This document shows positions 8,475-17,100 of a DNA stretch of 41,387 nucleotides, piece after piece; within the stretch, counting starts at the first letter, position 1; every line of letters begins with the position of its first letter. Under the pieces are notes generated by a model. The model did no database searches, was not told the DNA's origin, and worked only from the letters and a program-made list of their open reading frames with translations. The position numbers and the translations under genes are program-made. The stretch lies in assembly GCA_014804795.1 (NCBI GenBank), contig JAAUZC010000014.1, positions 7,948 through 49,334 on the forward strand. The letters run 5' to 3'. This DNA comes from Lachnospiraceae bacterium. Lineage in GTDB: Bacteria > Bacillota > Clostridia > Lachnospirales > Lachnospiraceae.

Positions 8475-8654
8475 ATGGAGGGCTCAGGTATGACAGAAAA
8501 AGAACAGGCGGCAATTATGATTGACATCTATACGGATTTGCAGAGGATTCAAAAAGCGGAGGACAGGGATAAAGAACTGAACAATCAGCTTCGCAAAGCA
8601 AAAGCCAAACTTGAAGCAATGGGAATTGTGACAGAGAATTTAATAATTGAGTAA
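8475..8654 (+). CDS. Small hypothetical protein, predicted helical
   Basis: A 59-residue acidic/basic mixed protein with no recognisable catalytic motif. The sequence TDLQRIQKAEDRDKELNNQL followed by RKAKAKLEAMG has the heptad-like spacing and charge pattern of a short coiled coil or helical hairpin. ATG 8475 is chosen because AAAGGAGA stands 6-7 bases upstream; the open frame upstream to 8400 has no ribosome site. It is a monocistronic gene: a terminator-like hairpin follows 15 bases after the stop. Similar short helical proteins are frequent hypothetical genes in Lachnospiraceae. I do not recognise a function. Confidence 0.65.
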   Translation: MEGSGMTEKEQAAIMIDIYTDLQRIQKAEDRDKELNNQLRKAKAKLEAMGIVTENLIIE

Positions 8655-8668
8655 CAGAAAGAAAATAA

Positions 8669-8702
8669 AAGTCCTTTGGAGTGATTATATTCCGAAGGAC
8701 TT
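8669..8702 (+). terminator. Hairpin terminator after the 59-aa protein
   Basis: AAGTCCTTTGGA pairs with TCCGAAGGACTT (one G-U pair) around a short loop. The T-tail is only two bases plus an AT-rich run, so termination strength is uncertain. The second 43-bp palindromic repeat begins immediately after it. Confidence 0.6.
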
Positions 8703-8703
8703 A

Positions 8704-8746
8704 ATTCATGACAATAGAACTCACACAGAGCAAGGATTCTATTGTT
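8704..8746. repeat. 43-bp palindromic intergenic repeat, copy 2
   Basis: Same length and end sequences as 857-899. The inverted arms are ACAATAGAA (8711-8719) and TTCTATTGT (8737-8745). It lies between a terminator hairpin and the hydrolase gene at 8782, the same arrangement as copy 1. Confidence 0.7.
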
Positions 8747-8781
8747 TGTAAATTTTAAGAAAGCAATAGGGGGGAATCTCT

Positions 8782-9591
8782 ATGAATGATCGAAAAATCA
8801 CAATCCTTGGTACAGGTAATGCCATGGTAAAAAACTGCTACAACACCTGTTTTATGGTGGAAAATAGTGGGGAATATCTGTTAGTGGATGCAGGCGGCGG
8901 AAACGGTATTCTCACCCGGCTTGATCAAGCGAAACTGAAGTTGAAAAAAGTGCATCAGATGTATATTACCCATGCACATACCGACCACATTCTGGGAGCA
9001 GTATGGGTGGTGCGGCAGATTGCGGCATGGCTGAAAAGTGGAAAATATAAAGGAAATTTTACCGTATATGGCAACGAAAAGGTGATTCGCACACTGAGGA
9101 CCATCTGTGATTTAACGCTCTGGGAGAAGTTTACCTGCTTTTTTGACAACAGGATATTCTTTCAGGTGTTGGAGGATGGTGAAAAACTACAACTTTTGGA
9201 TGCAGAGTTTCAGGTGTTTGACATCGGTTCCGAAAAAGAAAAGCAGTTTGGTTTTATGATGACCTTTCGGGACGGAAAACGCCTGACCTGTCTGGGAGAT
9301 GAACCTTATGCGGCATGCAGCCGCGAGTATGCGGAAAACTGTGATTATCTGATGAGTGAGGCGTTCTGTCTCTATGCCGATGCAGACCAATATAACCCTT
9401 ATGAAAAACATCACAGTACGGCAAAGGATGCGGCAATTTTAGCAGATGAGCTTGGCGTTAAAAATCTGATTCTGTATCACACGGAAGACGATCATATGGA
9501 GACAAGAAAGAAACTTTACACCAAAGAAGCGCAAGAATATTTTGGTGGAAAGATCTATGTGCCGGATGATCTGGAGGTAATTCATTTATGA
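8782..9591 (+). CDS. Metallo-beta-lactamase-fold hydrolase, RNase Z-like
   Basis: A 269-residue cytoplasmic metal-dependent hydrolase. The zinc motif HxHxDH is present as THAHTDHILG (~residues 63-72). The later ligands are likely the Asp in CLGDEPY and a C-terminal His in LILYHTEDDH. The N-terminal ILGTGNAMVKNCYNTCFMVE and LLVDAGGGNGIL resemble the start of RNase Z/ElaC and arylsulfatase-like members. It differs from true RNase Z in lacking an obvious flexible-arm insertion, so the substrate is open. ATG 8782 has a GGGGGGAAT ribosome site. It is a singleton between palindromic repeat copy 2 and the sporulation operon. Confidence 0.85.
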   Translation: MNDRKITILGTGNAMVKNCYNTCFMVENSGEYLLVDAGGGNGILTRLDQAKLKLKKVHQMYITHAHTDHILGAVWVVRQIAAWLKSGKYKGNFTVYGNEKVIRTLRTICDLTLWEKFTCFFDNRIFFQVLEDGEKLQLLDAEFQVFDIGSEKEKQFGFMMTFRDGKRLTCLGDEPYAACSREYAENCDYLMSEAFCLYADADQYNPYEKHHSTAKDAAILADELGVKNLILYHTEDDHMETRKKLYTKEAQEYFGGKIYVPDDLEVIHL

Positions 9592-9646
9592 GAGGATTAA
9601 AAATATTTTTCCTGCCATAGATTTTTCAGGGAAGTTTTCCGAAATG

Positions 9647-9675
9647 GCATAGACGTTTCCCGTTTCTCATAGAAT
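9647..9675 (+). promoter_or_regulatory. Possible sigma-E/K-type promoter for yqfC operon
   Basis: GCATAGA (9647-9653) and CATAGAAT (9668-9675) are separated by 14 bases. This resembles the mother-cell sigma-E/sigma-K pattern (-35 with ATA, -10 CATAnnnT). In Bacillus yqfC is a sigma-E gene, which supports the reading, but the match is loose. Confidence 0.35.
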
Positions 9676-9771
9676 GGAAATGTGAAGATAAAATTTCACA
9701 TAAGAGTTTGTGGATATGTGGAATCCATAAACTTAAGATATGTTTTTAAAACAGTGCAGAAATGAGGAAAC

Positions 9772-10044
9772 ATGAGAAAAAAATCAATTATCACACCGCT
9801 CGCGGAATCATTAAAACTGCCAAAAGATATCACAAAAGGAGATTCCATTATTTCCCTGACCGGAAATGAGGAAGCCTGGATTGAAAATTACAAAGGAATC
9901 ATAGAGTATACGCCGGAGCGCATCTTTTTACAACTGAAAAACGGCAGGGTCGCTTTTTGCGGAAAAGAGCTGCATATTGCCTTTTATACGACAGAGGAGA
10001 TGCGGATTACAGGATTCATTGAGGGGATGCAGTTTTTATGCTGA
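9772..10044 (+). CDS. yqfC: Sporulation protein YqfC (YabP/YqfC family)
   Basis: A 90-residue protein of the YabP/YqfC family, expressed in the mother cell during sporulation in Bacillus. The family pattern is visible: PKDITKGDSIISLTGNEEAWIENYKGIIEYTPERI, then hydrophobic beta strands and the closing MRITGFIEGMQFL. Full length for the family. It overlaps yqfD by 7 bases, implying translational coupling. The order yqfC-yqfD-phoH is conserved across spore-forming Firmicutes, which strengthens the call. Its molecular role is poorly known. Confidence 0.93.
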   Translation: MRKKSIITPLAESLKLPKDITKGDSIISLTGNEEAWIENYKGIIEYTPERIFLQLKNGRVAFCGKELHIAFYTTEEMRITGFIEGMQFLC

Positions 10045-11294
10045 AATTATTTTATTTTTTCGGAGGTTATCTCTGGATTCGGGTAAGCGGAGGCGGGGCT
10101 TCGCGATTTATCAATCTCTGCGGCATCAGACATATGATGCTTTGGAACATTAAAAAAGAAGATGATTCTTACACAATGTGTATCAGTCTGAAAAGCTTTT
10201 TTGAGATGAAAGATATTGTCCGCAAAACTTCCACAAGGGTAGTCGTTCTGAAAAGGATTGGACTGCCCTTTCTTATGTCCGGTGTAAAAAAACGTTGGTT
10301 TTTTCCGGCTTTTCTTGTGGTAGTCGCAGTTTTGTTTTTATTGTCCCAGCTTTTACTATGGAATATCCATATCCAGGGAAACGAGAGCATTTCGGAAGAG
10401 AGCATACTGCTTTTTTTGGAAGAACATCATGTGAAAAAAGGAATTTTACTGAAAGAAGTAGATACGGAACTGTTAGAAAAGGAGATGCGGAAAACTTTTT
10501 CGTCAATCACCTGGATCAGTGTCTACCTGGATGGAAACAGCCTTACTCTGACTCTAAAGGAAAGTGATAAGCCTATTCCGGAAGAAAATGCAGATGCGGA
10601 AAAGCAGCATAAAGAGGGATTTCTGGAAGAAGAAACGGGAATGGATATCTGTGCCAACAAGGCAGGTACGGTGGTTTCCATCGTGACAAGAACAGGCACA
10701 CCGGTGGTGCAGGCCGGAGACGAGGTAGTGGTGGGGGATGTCCTGATCCGTGGCAGTGTGGAGATATTTGACAATGAAGGGAATGTACGGGAACAGGTAA
10801 ATGTTCATGCAGATGGAGATATTATGATTGAAAGCAATATCCGTACAAGTATTGCTGTACCGCTTATGAAAACCGTGGAGACAGAGACCGGAAACCGGAA
10901 AAAATATACATTTTGCAGATGGGGGAACAGCTACAGGATATTACATCTGTTTTCCATTCCCTATCAAGACTATCAGGCGGTTCCGCATGATTATTTCCAC
11001 ACAGGAGATAAACTTGGTCTTACGATGGAGATCGGAGAAATGGAAATACAGGAAATTGTAAAAGAAAGCAGAGAAAAGAGTGAGGCGGAATATTCTGAGG
11101 AACTTTCAAAGAAATTGCAAGAATATGAAACAACTTTAGCGGAAAAGGCTATACAAATCAAGGGTAAAAATGTTAAAATAGAAAAGAATGCGGATACTGT
11201 GGTGTTGACAGGAGTGTTGAAAGTACAGGGACCGTTTTTTGAGAGAAAGGAAACAAAGATTTCAGAGGAATCTTTAGATACTGTGGATGAATGA
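10038..11294 (+). CDS. yqfD: Sporulation protein YqfD
   Basis: A 418-residue bitopic membrane protein of the YqfD family, needed for normal sporulation in Bacillus. Residues 1-90 form the conserved N-terminal domain (LWIRVSGGGASRFINLC). A single TM helix lies at about 95-113 (FFPAFLVVVAVLFLLSQLLL). It is followed by a POTRA/FtsQ-like segment (WNIHIQGNESISEESILLFL), then a beta-rich domain with GTVVSIVTRTGTPVVQAGD and GDVLIRGSVE, resembling a barrel-sandwich. The C-terminus (residues ~335-385) is a charged helical stretch. Start and stop overlap its neighbours (7 and 8 bases), so it belongs to the yqfC-phoH operon. Confidence 0.93.
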   Translation: MLKLFYFFGGYLWIRVSGGGASRFINLCGIRHMMLWNIKKEDDSYTMCISLKSFFEMKDIVRKTSTRVVVLKRIGLPFLMSGVKKRWFFPAFLVVVAVLFLLSQLLLWNIHIQGNESISEESILLFLEEHHVKKGILLKEVDTELLEKEMRKTFSSITWISVYLDGNSLTLTLKESDKPIPEENADAEKQHKEGFLEEETGMDICANKAGTVVSIVTRTGTPVVQAGDEVVVGDVLIRGSVEIFDNEGNVREQVNVHADGDIMIESNIRTSIAVPLMKTVETETGNRKKYTFCRWGNSYRILHLFSIPYQDYQAVPHDYFHTGDKLGLTMEIGEMEIQEIVKESREKSEAEYSEELSKKLQEYETTLAEKAIQIKGKNVKIEKNADTVVLTGVLKVQGPFFERKETKISEESLDTVDE

Positions 11295-12312
11295 TTTTAT
11301 AGTGCAGATGGAAATACCGGCCAGGGATCAGCAGGCTCTTTTCGGTATGCAGGATAAATTTATAAAAAGCATGGAAAAAGAGTATGCCGTTGACATCTAT
11401 AGCAGAGACGGCAGTGTGCATATCAAGGGAAATGAAGAACAGGTCAGGCGGGTGGAAAATGTAATACACCAGCTTTTATCCCTTTCCAGAAAGGGCGCCG
11501 AAATCGCACAGCAGAATGTGGATTATGCGATGAGTCTGGAGCCGGAGGCAAAAGAGGGAATACTGGCGGAAATTGATAATGATATTATCTGCCATGCGAT
11601 AAACGGAAAGCCGATCAAACCAAAAACAATAGGTCAGAAAGAATATGTGGACGCAATCCGCCAAAATATGATCGTATTTGGTCTCGGACCTGCCGGAACA
11701 GGAAAGACATATCTTGGTATGGCAATGGCAATCACCGCTTTTAAACGTGAAGAAGTAGGACGCATTATTCTGACAAGACCGGCTATTGAGGCCGGTGAAA
11801 AACTCGGATTTTTACCGGGAGATTTACAGAGTAAAGTGGATCCGTATCTGCGACCGCTCTATGATGCGCTGTACCAGATCATGGGAGCGGAATCTTTTCA
11901 GAAAAATATGGAAAAAGGGCTGATTGAAGTGGCGCCGCTTGCCTATATGCGCGGGCGGACACTTGATAACGCTTATATTATCCTGGACGAAGCACAAAAT
12001 ACGACGCCGGCTCAGATGAAGATGTTTCTGACAAGGATCGGATTTGGCTCCAAAGTCATTATTACAGGTGATTCTTCTCAGAAAGACCTGTCACCGGATA
12101 CAAAGTCCGGTCTGGATATTGCCAAAATGGTCCTGAAAGGGATTGAAGATATTGCATTTTGTGAACTGACAAACAAAGACGTGGTGCGTCACCCGTTAGT
12201 ACAAAAAATCGTAAAGGCATATGAAACGTATGAAACGAGAGAAGAAAAACGAAAAGCAGGACAAGCCCGGAAAGACCAGGGAAAAGTTAAAAAAGACTAC
12301 AGTCGCCGCTAA
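11287..12312 (+). CDS. phoH: PhoH-like ATPase
   Basis: A 341-residue cytoplasmic P-loop ATPase of the PhoH/YbeZ family, linked to RNA maturation with YbeY. Residues 1-75 form a KH-like N-terminal domain. Walker A is GPAGTGKT (134-141) and Walker B is YIILDEAQN (~228-236). Arg-rich sensor regions include TRPAIEAGEKLGFLPGD and ITGDSSQKDLS. The C-terminal tail after residue ~315 is Lys/Arg-rich and unstructured, and it overlaps the next gene by 92 bases. Full length. Position directly upstream of a PgpH-type gene and ybeY is the standard Firmicute order. Confidence 0.95.
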   Translation: MNDFIVQMEIPARDQQALFGMQDKFIKSMEKEYAVDIYSRDGSVHIKGNEEQVRRVENVIHQLLSLSRKGAEIAQQNVDYAMSLEPEAKEGILAEIDNDIICHAINGKPIKPKTIGQKEYVDAIRQNMIVFGLGPAGTGKTYLGMAMAITAFKREEVGRIILTRPAIEAGEKLGFLPGDLQSKVDPYLRPLYDALYQIMGAESFQKNMEKGLIEVAPLAYMRGRTLDNAYIILDEAQNTTPAQMKMFLTRIGFGSKVIITGDSSQKDLSPDTKSGLDIAKMVLKGIEDIAFCELTNKDVVRHPLVQKIVKAYETYETREEKRKAGQARKDQGKVKKDYSRR

Positions 12313-13498
12313 AAAGCAGAGCACAAAAAAGATATTAATCAAAAATTTTCTTTGCATGCTTCTTCTTTTGGCAGGTATCACACTGGCTGCTTATGCAGGG
12401 AGTATCGTTATGGCCGGGGATTTGTATTACACAATACGAAATCTGGTTCTTTGCTGCTCGGCAGCTCTTGTGACGGTTTTTTCTTTTCAGGCGGGCCGGA
12501 TATCCGGGAGTTTTTTCTATGACGACGGGGAATATCCGGGCAGATTTTTGATAATCTATCTGTGTGGTATCTTGTGTGCCCTTGTTTTTACTTTTCTGCC
12601 TGTGACAGGCTGGATGTTTCTGTTTTTTTATGTAGCGCTTGCACGGGTATCGGACAGTGTGACCGGCATCTGCGGCGGAACAAGTCTTCTTGTTTTGACG
12701 ACAATTCTCTGTGAGCAGATTTCACTATCTGCTTTTTTGGTATATCTGCTCAGCGGTATGATCGGCGTTGCGCTGTTTGCCCATCAAAAGGATGAGTTTT
12801 ATACAGCAATTCCCCTGGGACTTGCACTGGGAAGCCAGCTTTTGTTGATCTTTGCCGGGGAGTTGTTAATACAGAATAAAAAACTGGTATTGGAGGAAGC
12901 GATCGTTCCTCTTGCCAATACAGTGATGAACGGTATTTTGATCTATATTTTTTTACAGTATTATATTAACAGAGTGGCAAAAAAGACAGATAATTTATAT
13001 CTAATGCTGAACGATCCGGAATATGAGGTCATGCAGCGGCTGCGCGAGCAGAAAAAGGAAGATTATTATTGTGCGATCCATACAGCTTATTTAGCGGAAA
13101 GAATCACTTCTGATCTGAATTTGGATGTCCGCAGTACAAAATGCGCTGCCTATTACGGACATCTGCCTGCAGAGGAAGCTGAAAATATTCCATTTCCTGA
13201 ACCGGTATCAGAACTGTTGTCTGAACTTGGAGAGAACGGAAAACCTCTGAGAAAAAAAGAGGCTGTTATCGTGACGATATGCTATCGTGTGATCCGTGAA
13301 ATACAGCGTATCAATAAACAGGATGAGGGAAAGAAAGCAGACTATGGCAAACTGATAAATCAGCTGTTTGAAAAACAGTTTTCGATGGAGGCTCTGGCCG
13401 AAACGGATATAACGCTGTCCAACCTGCGCCACATTAAAAAAAGGCTGTTGAAGGAACAGATGTATTATGAAGTGTTTATGAGGCGCAGCACAACATAA
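12221..13498 (+). CDS. Degenerate PgpH-like membrane protein (inactive HD domain)
   Basis: A 425-residue membrane protein in the place where Firmicutes carry pgpH/yqfF, the 7TM-HD c-di-AMP phosphodiesterase. A Lys-rich cytosolic leader (1-40) precedes about six to seven TM helices (43-252). A C-terminal domain follows whose frame aligns with PgpH: LNDPEYEVMQRL, then YLAERI, CAAYYGHL, and the closing ETDITLSNLRHIKKRLLK. The expected catalytic residues are gone: the Y-H-H stretch reads YYC, and YYHDIG reads YYGHLP, so the HD dyad is absent. The ~250-residue extracellular HDED domain is also missing. It is probably enzymatically dead, perhaps a c-di-AMP sensor or scaffold. The start overlaps phoH by 92 bases, with AAAGG just upstream. 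Confidence 0.7.
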   Translation: MKRMKREKKNEKQDKPGKTREKLKKTTVAAKKQSTKKILIKNFLCMLLLLAGITLAAYAGSIVMAGDLYYTIRNLVLCCSAALVTVFSFQAGRISGSFFYDDGEYPGRFLIIYLCGILCALVFTFLPVTGWMFLFFYVALARVSDSVTGICGGTSLLVLTTILCEQISLSAFLVYLLSGMIGVALFAHQKDEFYTAIPLGLALGSQLLLIFAGELLIQNKKLVLEEAIVPLANTVMNGILIYIFLQYYINRVAKKTDNLYLMLNDPEYEVMQRLREQKKEDYYCAIHTAYLAERITSDLNLDVRSTKCAAYYGHLPAEEAENIPFPEPVSELLSELGENGKPLRKKEAVIVTICYRVIREIQRINKQDEGKKADYGKLINQLFEKQFSMEALAETDITLSNLRHIKKRLLKEQMYYEVFMRRSTT

Positions 13499-13513
13499 AA
13501 AGTGAGGTTTAAA

Positions 13514-14014
13514 ATGACGATTTATCTGGAAAATGAGACAGAAGTACAGTTTGATTTTGATACAGAGGAGACGGCCCGGCTGGTGGCGGAAAAAGTGCTG
13601 GAACAGGAGCAATGTCCTTATGAAGCGGTGATCAACATTTTACTCACGGATGATCAGGGGATCAGACAGTTTAATCATGATTTTCGGGATATAGACAGGC
13701 CGACGGATGTGCTTTCTTTTCCGAATATCGCATATGAACAACCTGCAGATTTTGAACATGTGGAAGAAGAGGCGGCTGACTGCTTTGAACCGGATACGGG
13801 AGAACTTGTACTCGGAGATATTATCATCAGCGTGGACAAGGTGAAAGAGCAGTCAATGGCTTACGGACACAGCGAAAAGAGGGAGTTTGCGTTTTTAACG
13901 GCCCACAGTATGCTGCATCTGTTAGGGTATGATCATATGACAGAGGAAGAAGCGGCAACAATGGAGGAAAAACAGGAAAAGGCGCTTAAAGCGCTTGGAA
14001 TCACAAGAGAATAG
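13514..14014 (+). CDS. ybeY: Endoribonuclease YbeY (rRNA maturation factor)
   Basis: A zinc-dependent single-strand endoribonuclease for 16S rRNA 3'-end maturation and ribosome quality control. The zinc motif HxxxHxxGYDH is intact: His131, His135 and His141 in HSMLHLLGYDH. Upstream, RPTDVLSFPN (residues 62-71) and LGDIIISVDKV (100-110) are the other family signatures. Residues 75-97 form a small acidic insertion (EQPADFEHVEEEAADCFEP). At 166 residues it is full length. ATG 13514 is preferred over GTG 13502 because GTGAGG then acts as its ribosome site. It follows the PgpH-like gene at 15 bases. Confidence 0.96.
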   Translation: MTIYLENETEVQFDFDTEETARLVAEKVLEQEQCPYEAVINILLTDDQGIRQFNHDFRDIDRPTDVLSFPNIAYEQPADFEHVEEEAADCFEPDTGELVLGDIIISVDKVKEQSMAYGHSEKREFAFLTAHSMLHLLGYDHMTEEEAATMEEKQEKALKALGITRE

Positions 14015-14028
14015 AAGGCTGATCACAT

Positions 14029-15645
14029 ATGAAAAAAATGACTGCTTCGGCAATAAGCACATTTAAATATAAGATATTGTTTGCGGGTATGATAAATATT
14101 TTAGTGGTATCCGCTATGCTTGGAATTCAGGGCGCCGGTTATCTGGGAATCTCTCTTGCGGTGTTCATTTTGTTCTTTTCGTTTCATTCGCTCTGGCTTT
14201 CAGACATGGTGGCAAAATATATCCGGGGCAGGAATGCCAGAAACCAGTATAAAAACAGTTTGAATTTTTTTAAGGGAGCGCTGCTTTATGCTGTAATTAC
14301 CGGAGCGTTCTTTTGTGCAGTTGTCATTTTGTTTGGCAATCAGCTCGGAAGTTTTTTGATCCGGGATATTCATATCGGTATCTGTCTGATGGTTATTGCC
14401 GTACTGCTTTTTGTGCAGGGAATTTCAGAAGCAGTAAACGGTTATCTGCAGGGGATGAATTTCTATCCGCCGGTAAAGATTTTTTATCTGGTGAGACAGA
14501 TCACATCTTTTGCCGGCAGTATTGCAGGTATGAAGTTCCTGGGAGAATACGGGGCAAAGGTGGCGAATCTTAAACATAATGAAGCCGTAACCAGCGTTTA
14601 TGGAGCTTTTGGCGCTCTGCTCGGTATGCTTGCGGGCAGTATGACGGGACTTATTTTACTGCTGGTATTTTGCCTGATGCTCCATGGAGAAATACATGAT
14701 ATGCGCAGAAAGGACAATGCCAGATATCAAGAGAGTGCTCTCCATGGCTTTCGGGTTATACTGTCTTTGAGGCTTATGCACGGCATCCGTTATATCATGC
14801 TCTTTTCGCCGCTTCCTCTCAACTATATTCTGTATGTTCGTCTTTGTAAAAGCGAAGGAGATTCTGCGTCCTGGATCAGAACGGGCGGCTTTTTGTTCGG
14901 GGAAGCGGTTCCTGTGATGATTATTTTACTTTTATGTTTTGTGCTTTTAAACCATAAAAATTACAGACAGCTTGCTGCTCATTGGAAAAATGAGGCTTAT
15001 TCCCAATTTCGTGAAAAAGTATTTGCCATGCTGCTTAGCGCTCTTACCCTTGCGCTTCCTGTCTGCGCTGCTGTTTCTGCACTTGCGCAGCCGATTTTAA
15101 AGTGCCTTACAAAAGGAGCGGTAAAAGAAGGAAATACCATTATGATGTATGCGGCGATCGCGGCTTTTTTGCTTGTTCTGGAGACAATATCATTCAGACT
15201 GATGGAGCTGTGGAATGAAACACTGTATCTATATCTGACAGTAGTTGTAAGTTTTGGCGTACAGACAGTTTTTGCAGTAATCACATTTAAAACAACGGAA
15301 CTCGGAATGCTTGGAATTTTACTTGGCATCATCGTACAGGCCACGCTGTTTACCGTTTTGTTTTTCGTGAAATTTTCGAAGCGTTTGAGGTTCACGGGAA
15401 ATCAGATAAAAAAACTGGTAATGTCGCTTATTACATCGCTTGCCGGAGCGCTCATTATACTTTTGATCTATCAGATTATAGGAGACAGGCTTTCGGCAGG
15501 CGTGGCAACAGCCGTTTCGATGATCCCCGGATTTTTGCTGTATCTTGCAGCTGTCACCTTACTTCGCATTGTAAGCGATAACGAAGCGGAGTATATGCCG
15601 GGAGGAGAATTATTTTTGTGGTTAAACGGATTGCTTCATAGATAA
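14029..15645 (+). CDS. Polysaccharide/lipid flippase-like membrane protein (MOP superfamily)
   Basis: A 538-residue polytopic protein with about 12-14 hydrophobic segments over its whole length. It has the layout of MOP-superfamily exporters (SpoVB, MurJ/MVF, Wzx). The N-terminal ISTFKYKILFAGMINILVV and LQGMNFYPPVKIFYLVRQ fit repeat 1; LWNETLYLYLTVVVSFGVQT fits a C-terminal helix pair. It is 14 bases after ybeY and probably transcribed with it. The TM-loop sequence around 150-185 is unusually soluble (GEYGAKVANLKHNEAVTSVYG). SpoVB-like function in spore cortex precursor export is possible given the neighbours, but the assignment to a subfamily is uncertain. Confidence 0.7.
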   Translation: MKKMTASAISTFKYKILFAGMINILVVSAMLGIQGAGYLGISLAVFILFFSFHSLWLSDMVAKYIRGRNARNQYKNSLNFFKGALLYAVITGAFFCAVVILFGNQLGSFLIRDIHIGICLMVIAVLLFVQGISEAVNGYLQGMNFYPPVKIFYLVRQITSFAGSIAGMKFLGEYGAKVANLKHNEAVTSVYGAFGALLGMLAGSMTGLILLLVFCLMLHGEIHDMRRKDNARYQESALHGFRVILSLRLMHGIRYIMLFSPLPLNYILYVRLCKSEGDSASWIRTGGFLFGEAVPVMIILLLCFVLLNHKNYRQLAAHWKNEAYSQFREKVFAMLLSALTLALPVCAAVSALAQPILKCLTKGAVKEGNTIMMYAAIAAFLLVLETISFRLMELWNETLYLYLTVVVSFGVQTVFAVITFKTTELGMLGILLGIIVQATLFTVLFFVKFSKRLRFTGNQIKKLVMSLITSLAGALIILLIYQIIGDRLSAGVATAVSMIPGFLLYLAAVTLLRIVSDNEAEYMPGGELFLWLNGLLHR

Positions 15646-15768
15646 AATAGTGATTGAAGGAATTTCCTATACAATAAAAAAGCATATCCCAATGGGATGC
15701 GCTGAATAAAATCAAACAAAAAGACTGATACTGAATAAAAACCATTATTTGTGGAGATGGAGAGCAAG

Positions 15769-16407
15769 ATGAAACTTGTAAAAGGTATCAGCCTGTTTGT
15801 GATAGCGCTTGGATTGTTTACGATAGGGTGTTTTCTGGGATTCGAGGGACATGATTTTTTTTATCCGGGCATGAGAGCAGAAAAAAATGGAAGCGATGTT
15901 GTATCTGAAATGTCTGCATCCAAAGAAAAGATACAGGTGTCAGCACAGGATGAAAATATTATCAGTGCTGATACTTCTTTTATAGTGATTGAAGTGAATA
16001 TGGATAATGAGTCTGAAATCGCGGAAGAAATTCCTGTTCCGACTTATTATATGGGGATGGACAGAGAGGCTTTTGAGAATCAGATTGAAAATTTTGACAG
16101 ATCACCATCTCTGCAGGAATTGCAGAAAGGATTTCAGGGGTCTGAGATTCGAAGTTTTTCCGGCAGCAAGGTAGAACTCTGCAAATTCTATCAGGAACCA
16201 AAAGAGCCGGAGGAGGAATATTATTATCTGGCAATTTTAGACAATAAAGTGGTCGTATATCGGGGGGATGGACAGACTGTCTATATGGAAACGAATATCC
16301 TGGCGCAGGATCTGCCGTCTGATGTGCTACAGGAACTGTTGATACAGAGACGGATCATCAATGCAGAAGAAGATTTGTATGATTTTCTGGAGTCATATTC
16401 CAGTTAG
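15769..16407 (+). CDS. BofC-like exported protein
   Basis: A protein of about 212 residues with an N-terminal signal anchor (residues ~5-26, KGISLFVIALGLFTIGCFLG). The C-terminal part (about 165-212: YYYLAILDNKVVVYRGDGQ to INAEEDLYDFLESYSS) has the pattern of the BofC C-terminal domain: a strand pair with a Gly turn, then helices ending in 'L..fLE.y.s'. BofC in Bacillus is a forespore regulator of SpoIVB signalling for sigma-K. Most clostridial proteins with this domain are uncharacterised. ATG 15769 is preferred over GTG 15751 or ATG 15757 because GGAGAG sits at usable distance and the signal anchor then begins at once. Confidence 0.6.
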   Translation: MKLVKGISLFVIALGLFTIGCFLGFEGHDFFYPGMRAEKNGSDVVSEMSASKEKIQVSAQDENIISADTSFIVIEVNMDNESEIAEEIPVPTYYMGMDREAFENQIENFDRSPSLQELQKGFQGSEIRSFSGSKVELCKFYQEPKEPEEEYYYLAILDNKVVVYRGDGQTVYMETNILAQDLPSDVLQELLIQRRIINAEEDLYDFLESYSS

Positions 16408-16422
16408 AAAGGGATAAATGTT

Positions 16423-17085
16423 ATGAAAAAATTAATTTTATTTGATTTGGATGGTACACTGACGGAATCAGGGGAGGGGATTATAAAGTCGGTGCAGTAC
16501 GCACTGAAAAAAATGGGAAAACCGGAACCTGAAATGCAAAAGCTCCGTGTTTTTATAGGACCTCCTCTTTTAGAGCAGTTTATGAAATATGCCGATATGA
16601 GCGAGAAAGAAGCCAAAATAGCAGTTTCTTATTATCGGGAAAGATATTCTTCGATTGGAATATTTGAAAACAGACCGTATCCGGGTATTAAGGAAATGCT
16701 TGAAACATTAAAAGAAAATGGATTTTTGCTGGCAGTTGCATCTTCAAAGAATGAAGAGTCCGTGATGCGGGTTTTAGAACATTTTAATATACGGGAATGT
16801 TTTGATGAAGCAGTAGGGTCCGAAATGAATGGAAAGAGAAGCGGGAAGGCAGAAGTCATAGAAGAAGCGCTGCGCAGACTTGACAGAAGTGATAACAGAG
16901 ATCAGGTTATTATGGTAGGTGACAAAGAACATGATGTGATCGGCGCTAAAGAAGCCGGCATTCCCTGTGTGGCTGTCGCATATGGCTATGGGACAATGGC
17001 GGAATTGGAAGCGGCAGAGCCGTTAAGGATCGTACATACAGTAAAAGAACTGCAGGAGTATCTGCTTTTGAGTCAAACAGTATAA
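16423..17085 (+). CDS. HAD-superfamily phosphatase (Gph/PpaX-like)
   Basis: A 220-residue HAD-IA hydrolase. Motif I is DLDGT with nucleophile Asp8 and acid Asp10. The helical cap covers about 15-80. Motif II is the Ser in AVASSKNEE (~107), motif III Lys in GKAEVIEEAL, and motif IV the acidic pair in MVGDKEHDVIGAKEAGI. The family covers phosphoglycolate phosphatase, pyrophosphatase PpaX and related enzymes; the substrate cannot be chosen from sequence. It follows the BofC-like gene after 15 bases. A GC-rich hairpin lies downstream. Confidence 0.88.
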   Translation: MKKLILFDLDGTLTESGEGIIKSVQYALKKMGKPEPEMQKLRVFIGPPLLEQFMKYADMSEKEAKIAVSYYRERYSSIGIFENRPYPGIKEMLETLKENGFLLAVASSKNEESVMRVLEHFNIRECFDEAVGSEMNGKRSGKAEVIEEALRRLDRSDNRDQVIMVGDKEHDVIGAKEAGIPCVAVAYGYGTMAELEAAEPLRIVHTVKELQEYLLLSQTV

Positions 17086-17100
17086 AAATGATAGAGTGAA

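Noticed and set aside
15681-15703. Hairpin AGCATATCCC-AAT-GGGATGCGCT after the flippase
   Set aside because: It has two mismatches and no T-tract, so termination cannot be supported.
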